This document shows, piece by piece, positions 1-5,021 of a DNA stretch of 8,289 nucleotides (the stretch's first letter is position 1; every line of letters begins with the position of its first letter). Source of the stretch: Clostridiaceae bacterium. GTDB lineage: Bacteria; Bacillota; Clostridia; Saccharofermentanales; UBA5734. A model generated the notes under the pieces. It was not told the DNA's origin. It worked only from the letters and a program-made list of their open reading frames with translations, and ran no database searches. Position numbers and translations under genes: made by a program. The stretch is from assembly GCA_012511525.1 (NCBI GenBank), contig JAAZFW010000353.1, positions 1 through 8,289 of the forward strand, written 5' to 3'.

Positions 1-86
1 ATACCTAAAATCGCGATAACGACGATCAGCTCGATCAAGGTAAAGCCGCTGCGGCGGCGAGCCTGCCTCATAAGTTGAATATGCAT
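1..86 (-). CDS. Type IV prepilin-like protein, N-terminal fragment (cut by window edge)
   Basis: Only the first 28 codons are inside the window. They read as a basic leader (MHIQLMRQARRRSG) followed by FTLIELIVVIAILG, the classic prepilin peptidase site: cleavage is expected between Gly14 and Phe15, with the conserved Glu at mature position 5. The hydrophobic stretch after it forms the pilin assembly helix. The start at 86 is chosen because a GGAGGTG ribosome binding site (complement of 92-98) lies 5 nt upstream; an in-frame Met6 at position 71 has no comparable site. It could be a major or minor pilin or a competence or secretion pseudopilin. The rest of the gene, needed to decide, is off the left edge. 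Confidence 0.9.
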   Translation of the reverse strand, partial: MHIQLMRQARRRSGFTLIELIVVIAILG

Positions 87-121
87 CTTGGCACCTCCGT
101 TGACACGCTGTGACTTAAATC

Positions 122-151
122 ATGATACACCAGCCTCAGGGTTTCCGGCAA
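122..151 (-). promoter_or_regulatory. Candidate promoter for the prepilin gene
   Basis: Read on the minus strand there is a -35-like TTGCCG (complement of 146-151), an 18-nt spacer and a -10-like TATCAT (complement of 122-127), the latter matching the sigma-A consensus at five of six positions. It lies 36 nt upstream of the prepilin start. On the plus strand the same gap contains a perfect TTGACA at 100-105 that could serve the serpin gene, but no good -10 box follows at normal spacing, so no plus-strand promoter is called. Confidence 0.3.
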
Positions 152-246
152 TGTGTTTCGCGCCGGGTTGATGGAACTTTTTTCTGATGATGCGCGTCAA
201 AACAGCACGGATACCGTATCTTTTTGGACGCCAGGAGGTGTGCTAT

Positions 247-1500
247 ATGTTTCGAAGTCGATTGCTGGCCCTGTTCAGCATCCTTACGTCAGTTTTGCTG
301 GTAACGGCAGCCTGTGCCGCTCCGGCAGCCCATGACCTGATGGCCCAGGTTCAGGCGGGTGAACGGCCGCTCAACCCGGAACCCCCGCCGCAGCCGTACC
401 GCGACGCCATCGCCGATTTTTCGCTCAAGCTGCTATCCGAGACACTGGATCTGCCGGGCAATGTCCTGGTTTCACCGGCGTCGGTCTATTTCGCGCTGGC
501 CATGACGCTCAACGGCGCTTCCGGCGAGACGCTGGAGGCGATGAAAGCCGCCCTGTCTTCGGCCGGTCTGGACGAAGCGCAGATCAACCAGGCCAGCCGC
601 GACTGGATCACCCTGCTGGAGGACACCGGCGACAAGACAGAGCTGTTCATCGCCAACTCCATCTGGCTGCGGGAAGGCTACCCGGTTGCGCCGGTTTTCC
701 TGCAGCGCAACGCCGACTTTTTCCGAGCATCGGCCACTTCGCTCGATTTCAGCCTTCCGGCCGCGCCGGACACGATCAACGACTGGGTCAGCAAGGCGAC
801 GCGCGCCAAGATCACCAAGATCGTCGAGCAGATCGAGCCGGATGTGATGATGTACCTGATCAACGCGATCTATTTCAAGTCGGACTGGCAAAACCCGTTT
901 GAGGCGGCTAAAATGCATGACGGGACGTTCCAGGCACCCGACGGACCCGTCGAAGCCGCTTTCATGAACCGGCTCGGCCAAATGGACCTGATCGAGGCTG
1001 AAGGCGTCAAAGGCGTCTGGCTGCCTTACAAAGACCCGTCCTACGCTTTTTTCGCCATCCTGCCGGAATCGGAAAATGATGCGCGCGGCTGGGCAGCAGG
1101 TCTGGACGGGAAGACCCTTGCGGCCTGGCTGAACAGCCGCCAGGAAGCCCTGGTCGATGTGTCATTGCCCAAGTTCGAACTTGAATACGAGATCAGCCTG
1201 GTCGACGCGCTCAGCCGGCTGGGCATGACGGTGGCCTTCACGGGAGACGCTGATTTTTCCCGTATGCGCCAGGACGGCAACACGGACCTGATGATCAGCG
1301 AAGTCAAGCACAAGACCTATTTCCGGGTCGACGAAAAAGGGTCTGAAGCGGCAGCGGTGACCTCGGTCGAGATGCAGCTGACCAGCATGCCGGTTTCAGA
1401 CGAAATCCTCCGTTTCGACCGGCCGTTCCTGTTCGGCATCGCCGACGCGCGCAGCGGGCTGCCGATCTTTATCGGCCTGATGGAGAACCCTGAAGCTTAA
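247..1500 (+). CDS. Serpin, secreted and probably lipid-anchored serine/cysteine protease inhibitor
   Basis: The 417-residue protein spans the full serpin fold. Serpins inhibit proteases by offering a reactive centre loop as bait and trapping the cleaved enzyme. The start at 247 is preferred over an upstream in-frame Met at 187 because AGGAGGTG (233-240) sits 6 nt before it and it gives a clean signal peptide: MFRSR, a hydrophobic core, then VTAAC with Cys23 as a probable lipoprotein cysteine. Serpin landmarks follow in order: NVLVSPASVYFALAMTLNGA (72-91), LINAIYFKSDWQNPF (204-218), VDVSLPKFELE (303-313) and the C-terminal FDRPFLFGI (390-398). The hinge EKGSEAAAVT (363-372) keeps the small residues needed for loop insertion, so it should be inhibitory. 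Counting from Glu363 as P17 puts the scissile bond near Thr379-Ser380. The loop is about three residues longer than in alpha-1-antitrypsin, so P1 is uncertain. Confidence 0.95.
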   Translation: MFRSRLLALFSILTSVLLVTAACAAPAAHDLMAQVQAGERPLNPEPPPQPYRDAIADFSLKLLSETLDLPGNVLVSPASVYFALAMTLNGASGETLEAMKAALSSAGLDEAQINQASRDWITLLEDTGDKTELFIANSIWLREGYPVAPVFLQRNADFFRASATSLDFSLPAAPDTINDWVSKATRAKITKIVEQIEPDVMMYLINAIYFKSDWQNPFEAAKMHDGTFQAPDGPVEAAFMNRLGQMDLIEAEGVKGVWLPYKDPSYAFFAILPESENDARGWAAGLDGKTLAAWLNSRQEALVDVSLPKFELEYEISLVDALSRLGMTVAFTGDADFSRMRQDGNTDLMISEVKHKTYFRVDEKGSEAAAVTSVEMQLTSMPVSDEILRFDRPFLFGIADARSGLPIFIGLMENPEA

Positions 1501-1532
1501 CGCGGCAGTGACCGATGTTCTTCTTTGATCTG

Positions 1533-1576
1533 GCCCCGGGACGCGAGGCGGCAACGGCCTCGACCCGGGGCTTTTT
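1533..1576 (+). terminator. Rho-independent terminator of the serpin gene
   Basis: GCCCCGGG (1533-1540) pairs perfectly with CCCGGGGC (1564-1571), and an inner CGAGGC/GCCTCG stem extends the hairpin. TTTTT follows immediately at 1572-1576. The hairpin starts 32 nt after the serpin stop. On the opposite strand the stem is not followed by a T-run, so it is mainly directional for the serpin, although it also lies directly beyond the stop of the convergent metalloprotease gene. Confidence 0.92.
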
Positions 1577-2296
1577 CTAGCTTTTTATCCGGCGCAGGAG
1601 CTGACCGAACTCGCGCCGCAGGCCGTCCCGGAAGACCCGGGTCTGCCATCGCCTGGGGAAAAACTGCATCCGGCCGCTCGCGTGCGCCCGGATCAGCATG
1701 CGGACCTCCTCAGGCTGGACCTGGCTGTTGCTGTGCATCATGTAGTGTCCGGTTCCCGGCGCGGCGCTGTAGAAGCGGTATAGCGCGCCGTACGCGTCGC
1801 CGATCCCCAGCAGATGGCCGAACTCGTGCGCCGCCACCGACCGGACCGTTCGGGCCTGCCTGTAAGGCGGCATGACGATCGAACCGGGATGGCGCGGCGT
1901 CCAGTTAAGGCCCATGCTTTCCAGCTGGCCGGTGCGAAAGATGCCCCAGATGCGCCGATAGAGCGGGCTGATCACGTGCGCCGGCATCAGGAGCAGCCGG
2001 TGCACCCGGACCGCGGCTGCCTTACGGGTCCCTTCGGCCTGGAAGCGAACCAATACGGTCACCGGTTCCGGCATCGCTTCTGTCCCAAGCTGATAAGTCC
2101 CGCTCCAGGCCTGTTCGATGCCCGCCAGGATCAAGTCGGCGTACGTTTGATCCGGACTGTCCGCAGGGCCGGTGGAACGGGCGCGCCGGTTGAAGCGCAG
2201 GCAGCAGGCGACAACCAGGGTTCGGCCGGACCAGGACAGCTGGATCGGGGTGCGCGATGGACGGCGATAGGCGAAGTTCGGAAAAATGGCTTGCAT
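1577..2296 (-). CDS. Metzincin-like zinc metalloprotease, HExxHxxGxxD type
   Basis: This 239-residue protein carries HEFGHLLGIGD at 157-167: His157 and His161 as zinc ligands, Glu158 as catalytic base, Gly164, and Asp167 in the position of the third ligand. That motif is known from metzincin peptidases, with Asp as third ligand as in snapalysin. MMHSNS (186-191), about 20 residues downstream, is a plausible Met-turn. The N-terminal half looks like the usual strand-helix start (TLVVACCLRF, then a helix around 52-66). The start at 2296 is chosen because AAAGGA lies just upstream; an in-frame Met ten codons earlier lacks this. No signal peptide, propeptide or membrane segment is visible from either start, which is odd for this class. 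It converges on the serpin gene, its stop codon directly abutting the serpin terminator. Substrate unknown; I do not recognise the specific subfamily. Confidence 0.8.
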   Translation of the reverse strand: MQAIFPNFAYRRPSRTPIQLSWSGRTLVVACCLRFNRRARSTGPADSPDQTYADLILAGIEQAWSGTYQLGTEAMPEPVTVLVRFQAEGTRKAAAVRVHRLLLMPAHVISPLYRRIWGIFRTGQLESMGLNWTPRHPGSIVMPPYRQARTVRSVAAHEFGHLLGIGDAYGALYRFYSAAPGTGHYMMHSNSQVQPEEVRMLIRAHASGRMQFFPRRWQTRVFRDGLRREFGQLLRRIKS

Positions 2297-2342
2297 ACAG
2301 GTCCTTTCGGCGCTGGATCGGGTCAATTTGTGCCGGATACAT

Positions 2343-2370
2343 TTTATTCAAGAACCAAATCCGCTATAAT
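2343..2370 (+). promoter_or_regulatory. Candidate promoter for the acyl-CoA synthetase gene
   Basis: A perfect -10 box TATAAT lies at 2365-2370, with a weak -35 (TTTATT, 2343-2348) 16 nt upstream. The region is markedly AT-rich against its surroundings. It would give a leader of about 70 nt before the ATG at 2449. Confidence 0.5.
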
Positions 2371-2394
2371 GATATCATATCACCTGATTGTCAG
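2366..2394 (-). promoter_or_regulatory. Candidate divergent promoter for the metalloprotease gene
   Basis: On the minus strand a -35-like CTGACA (complement of 2389-2394) is followed after 17 nt by CATTAT (complement of 2366-2371), a four-of-six -10 box. The -10 box overlaps the TATAAT of the plus-strand promoter, so the two polymerases would compete for the same DNA. The metalloprotease start is 70 nt downstream. Confidence 0.35.
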
Positions 2395-2395
2395 G
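2370..2395. repeat. Two adjacent inverted repeats in the divergent promoter (possible operator)
   Basis: TGATAT-C-ATATCA (2370-2382) is a perfect 6-bp inverted repeat, immediately followed by CCTGA-TTG-TCAGG (2383-2395), a perfect 5-bp repeat. They cover the start region of the plus-strand promoter and the -35 to -10 interval of the minus-strand promoter. A regulator bound here could affect both genes. No regulator gene is in the window, and short AT-rich palindromes also occur by chance. Confidence 0.35.
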
Positions 2396-2448
2396 ATGAT
2401 GCCCGGAGAAGAGAAAAACCGAAACGGAAGAGGACGAGGTAGGCTGCG

Positions 2449-4200
2449 ATGAAAAACATACCCTTGTACGATGTCAGAACGATTCGGGATTTGCGCGATA
2501 TGCTCGGGCAAAGTGTCAAGCATTACGGAGACAAGACGGTCTTTTTAATCAAGGACCCCTATGTGCAAAAGCGCGACACGTCCTTGGCCGGCGTGCCGGC
2601 GGACAAGAATCAGCCCTATCTGCCGGTTTCCTACCGGCAATTCGGACAGGATGTCGACGCGCTGGGCACGTATCTCAAGAGCCTGCCGCTGGAATCCGCC
2701 CGGGTGGCGATCCTGGCTGAAACGCGCTACGAGTGGTATGTCACGTACCTGGCGACTGTCAACGGCGTCGGTGTCGTGGTCCCGCTGGACAAGGAACTGC
2801 CGACGGCAGAAATCGCCAGCCTGCTCAACCGGTCGCATGCACAAGTCCTGGTTTACGCGCCGAGCAAGCAAAGGGAAGTCGACGCGATCCGAGACCAGGT
2901 TCCGGAAGTACAATATTTCGTCTCCATGGATCCGGAGGTGCCCGCCGGTCAGGATGTTTCGTTCTGGGATTGGCTGGCTAAAGGCCAGAAAGCCCTTGAA
3001 GGCGGCGACCGGCGTTTTCTGGACGCCCCGATCGATCCGTCTGTTCTGAGCATCCTGCTGTTCACGTCGGGTACGACCGCCAAATCCAAGGCGGTCATGC
3101 TGTCGCACAGCAACATCTGCATCAACCTGATGGCCATGTGCCAGATGGTCGAGATCGTTCCGGACGATGTCTTTTTGTCCGTTCTGCCGCTGCACCATAC
3201 CTATGAGTGCACCTGCGGCTTCTTGTGCCCGGTTTACCGCGGCGCGACCGTGGCGGTCTGCGAGGGATTGCGCCACATCACCCGCAACATGCAGGAATCG
3301 CAGGTCACCGTCATGCTGGCCGTCCCCCTGATGGTCGAGCTGTTCTACAAGCGCATCCTTAAATCCGCCACCGCCGATCCGCAGCTGGCGAAGAAATTCA
3401 AAATCGGCTTGAAGCTGAGCAACGGCCTGCGTAAAATCGGCATCGACAAGCGCAGAACGCTGTTCAAGCGGATCCACGACACGTTCGGCGGGCATCTGCG
3501 CTTGTTGATCGCCGGCGGAGCGGCCATCGACCCGGCGGTCCTCAAGGGAATGCGCGATCTGGGCATCTTCAGCATCCAGGGCTATGGCCTGACCGAATGC
3601 GCGCCGATCCTGGCCCTGAACCGTGATGTCTGGTACAACGACCGGGCGGCCGGCCTGGCCCTGCCGGGCGTCGAGATCCGAATCGTCGACAAGGACGAGA
3701 ACGGCATCGGCGAGATCATCGGCAAAGGCCCCAACGTCATGCTCGGCTATTACGAGAATGACGAAGCCACACAGGAAGTTATGGATCAGGACGGCTTCTT
3801 CCACACCGGCGACCTCGGATACCTGGATAAGGATGGCTTCGTGATCATCACCGGGCGCAAGAAGAACGTGATCGTGACCAAGAACGGCAAAAACATATTC
3901 CCCGAGGAAATCGAGTTCCTGCTTGCCCAGAGCGACTATATCCAGGAAAGCCTGGTGTCGGGCGCCGAGGACGAGGATGGCGAGACCTACGTCAAGGCCG
4001 AAATTTTCCCGAACGAGGAGAAAATCAAGGAGACGCTCGGCGACGTGCCGCTGGCCGGCGACGCGGTCCGCCAGCTAATCGGGGAAGAGGTGCGTAAAGT
4101 CAACCATGCGCTGACCACCTACAAATACATTCGCCAGTTCACCTTGCGCGACACGGAGTTTGAGAAGACGACATCGAAGAAGATCAAGCGCGCCTACTGA
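2449..4200 (+). CDS. AMP-forming long-chain acyl-CoA synthetase-like ligase
   Basis: This 583-residue member of the ANL superfamily is expected to activate a carboxylic acid, probably a fatty acid, to an acyl-adenylate with ATP and transfer it to CoA in the cytoplasm. Motifs appear in order: the phosphate-binding loop FTSGTTAKSKAVMLSH (205-220), GYGLTECAP (378-386), the hinge-side HTGDLG (452-457) with TGRKKN (468-473), and the C-terminal TTSKKIKR (575-581 region) with Lys578 aligned to the catalytic lysine. Two usual loop residues are changed: the common Gly and Pro of SGTTGxPKG are Ala211 and Ser213, and the Gly before the catalytic lysine is Lys577. GAGGT (2436-2440) sits 8 nt before the ATG. 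The gene has its own AT-rich promoter region and is followed 5 nt later by a fold-back element. Acyl-ACP synthetase activity, or a different acid substrate, cannot be excluded. Confidence 0.9.
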   Translation: MKNIPLYDVRTIRDLRDMLGQSVKHYGDKTVFLIKDPYVQKRDTSLAGVPADKNQPYLPVSYRQFGQDVDALGTYLKSLPLESARVAILAETRYEWYVTYLATVNGVGVVVPLDKELPTAEIASLLNRSHAQVLVYAPSKQREVDAIRDQVPEVQYFVSMDPEVPAGQDVSFWDWLAKGQKALEGGDRRFLDAPIDPSVLSILLFTSGTTAKSKAVMLSHSNICINLMAMCQMVEIVPDDVFLSVLPLHHTYECTCGFLCPVYRGATVAVCEGLRHITRNMQESQVTVMLAVPLMVELFYKRILKSATADPQLAKKFKIGLKLSNGLRKIGIDKRRTLFKRIHDTFGGHLRLLIAGGAAIDPAVLKGMRDLGIFSIQGYGLTECAPILALNRDVWYNDRAAGLALPGVEIRIVDKDENGIGEIIGKGPNVMLGYYENDEATQEVMDQDGFFHTGDLGYLDKDGFVIITGRKKNVIVTKNGKNIFPEEIEFLLAQSDYIQESLVSGAEDEDGETYVKAEIFPNEEKIKETLGDVPLAGDAVRQLIGEEVRKVNHALTTYKYIRQFTLRDTEFEKTTSKKIKRAY

Positions 4201-4205
4201 GCTTA

Positions 4206-4303
4206 GGGACTGTTCAGCGATAAGGTGATCTAAAGGTTCTCCGAGAGATTGACCAGACGCGTCAATTTCTCGAAGAAAAAAGCGACTCATTTCTTAACAG
4301 CCC
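4206..4303. repeat. MITE-like fold-back element with TTA flanking repeats
   Basis: The left end reads GGGACTGTT (4206-4214); the right end, read on the other strand, is GGGCTGTT (complement of 4296-4303), so the ends match except for one inserted A. Both ends are flanked by TTA (4203-4205 and 4304-4306) in direct orientation, like a 3-bp target duplication. Inside, CGAGAGATTGAC (4242-4253) pairs with GTCAATTTCTCG (4261-4272) around a 7-nt loop with one G-U pair, and after one mismatch TTCT/AGAA extends the stem. It has no coding capacity and is richer in AT than its surroundings. A non-mobile RNA hairpin ending the upstream gene is the main alternative, but A-rich rather than T-rich sequence follows the stem. 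Confidence 0.45.
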
Positions 4304-4308
4304 TTATG

Positions 4309-4317
4309 TGATTTAAT
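4309..4317 (+). promoter_or_regulatory. Candidate extended -10 promoter for the thioredoxin-like gene
   Basis: TGATTTAAT matches the extended -10 pattern TGnTATAAT at all but one position. It lies just outside the fold-back element, has no convincing -35, and would give a leader of about 95 nt containing the stem-loop at 4364-4400. Confidence 0.3.
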
Positions 4318-4363
4318 TACAGTTCTGTCCGTCCTGTCCTGTTATGCTGGAAAAGAACGATGC

Positions 4364-4400
4364 AGCGGGGATCTCCGGTCACCAGACCCGGATCCCCGCT
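4364..4400 (+). promoter_or_regulatory. Stable stem-loop in the 5' leader of the thioredoxin-like gene
   Basis: AGCGGGGATC (4364-4373) pairs perfectly with GATCCCCGCT (4391-4400); an alternative register also pairs CCGG with CCGG inside. The stem ends 10 nt before the GGAGG ribosome binding site (4411-4415). No T-run follows, so it is not a standard terminator. It may shield the transcript's 5' region or affect translation; no known riboswitch class is recognised. Confidence 0.5.
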
Positions 4401-4420
4401 CAACATATCAGGAGGTTGCT

Positions 4421-4909
4421 ATGAACCAGAAAAAAGCGTTTCCCATCCTTGTGGCGGTCCTGATCCTTTTGATCGTCGCGATCATTTTGGTGGTCCTGTT
4501 CAAGGACGGCACACTCAAACTGGGAACGCAGCAGACAGCGGCGCCGGATGACGCCGTCGTGCAGCTCATCGTAACAGACGGGATAGTCCGGCACGAGCCG
4601 GTCGAAGATTTCCAGGCCTTTGTCAAGGCTGCCGACAAGCCTGTTTTTGTCGATTTCTGGGCAGAATGGTGTCCGCCGTGCCGCGCCGCCGCACCGTTTA
4701 TCGAGCAGCTGGCCCTGGAATATGACGGCAAGGCCATCATCGTCAAGATCGATGTAGACCGGAAAAACGATTTGGCGCGTCTCTACGGTGCGCAGAGCAT
4801 TCCGCAGTTCAGCGTGTTTGTCGGCGGCGAACTGGCTGAAAGCACCGCAGGCTATGCGGATTTCATGCAGGACGACCTGCGCCAAATGCTGGACAACAAC
4901 CTCCCCTAA
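4421..4909 (+). CDS. Membrane-anchored thioredoxin-like protein with CPPC active site
   Basis: The 162-residue protein has a basic start (MNQKK), one hydrophobic segment at about 7-27 and a linker to about residue 55, then a single thioredoxin domain. The active site is WCPPC at 83-87 (Cys84, Cys87), the preceding strand is PVFVDFWAEW (74-83), and the cis-proline is Pro118 in SIPQF. By topology the domain should face the outside of the membrane, where it would reduce or exchange disulfides, or pass electrons to a partner. The central dipeptide is Pro-Pro rather than the Gly-Pro of cytoplasmic thioredoxin, which is expected to shift its redox potential. GGAGG (4411-4415) with 5-nt spacing sets the start. 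Downstream genes for a CxxC micro-protein and a polyferredoxin suggest a shared redox role. A TlpA/ResA-like role is possible, but I see no evidence for a specific target. Confidence 0.92.
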   Translation: MNQKKAFPILVAVLILLIVAIILVVLFKDGTLKLGTQQTAAPDDAVVQLIVTDGIVRHEPVEDFQAFVKAADKPVFVDFWAEWCPPCRAAAPFIEQLALEYDGKAIIVKIDVDRKNDLARLYGAQSIPQFSVFVGGELAESTAGYADFMQDDLRQMLDNNLP

Positions 4910-4918
4910 GCCGTTTGC

Positions 4919-4947
4919 TTGCATCGACGCCGTGCCTGTGTCAGAAT
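4919..4947 (+). promoter_or_regulatory. Candidate promoter ahead of the EIIC-like gene cluster
   Basis: TTGCAT (4919-4924) and an extended -10-like TGTCAGAAT (4939-4947) are separated by the standard 17 nt between boxes. Both boxes are imperfect. If real, the cluster from 5022 could be transcribed separately from the thioredoxin-like gene, with a leader starting in the tandem hairpins at 4953-4983. Confidence 0.28.
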
Positions 4948-4952
4948 AGGGG

Positions 4953-4983
4953 TGCCTGCTGGCAGGCAGCCGGACGCCCGGCT
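4953..4983 (+). repeat. Two tandem GC-rich hairpins between the thioredoxin-like and EIIC-like genes
   Basis: TGCCTG-CTGG-CAGGCA (4953-4968) is followed directly by AGCCGG-ACGC-CCGGCT (4968-4983), each a perfect 6-bp stem with a 4-nt loop. Only TT follows the second stem, so termination would be weak at best. They may partly separate expression of the two genes or protect transcript ends. Confidence 0.4.
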
Positions 4984-5021
4984 TAATGGTATCGTGAGTA
5001 CGCGGGAGGCGCAGCAGACGC

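Noticed and set aside
472..981. Long minus-strand open frame inside the serpin gene
   Set aside because: It lies wholly within a well-supported serpin on the other strand, is rich in Arg, Gly and Val as expected of a GC-rich shadow frame, and shows no domain.
1814..2452. 212-codon plus-strand open frame opposite the metalloprotease
   Set aside because: The HEFGHLLGIGD motif and the ribosome binding site support the minus-strand gene; the plus-strand product shows no domain and runs into the ATG of the ligase gene.
2545..3804. 419-codon minus-strand open frame inside the acyl-CoA synthetase gene
   Set aside because: Antisense of a gene with clear AMP-binding motifs; the translation has no recognisable motif and mirrors the codon bias of the true gene.
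4242..4272. Intrinsic terminator of the acyl-CoA synthetase gene
   Set aside because: The stem is strong, but the sequence after it is A-rich (AAGAAAAAAG) on the coding strand, and the T-run lies on the wrong side for either direction, so a standard terminator is not supported.
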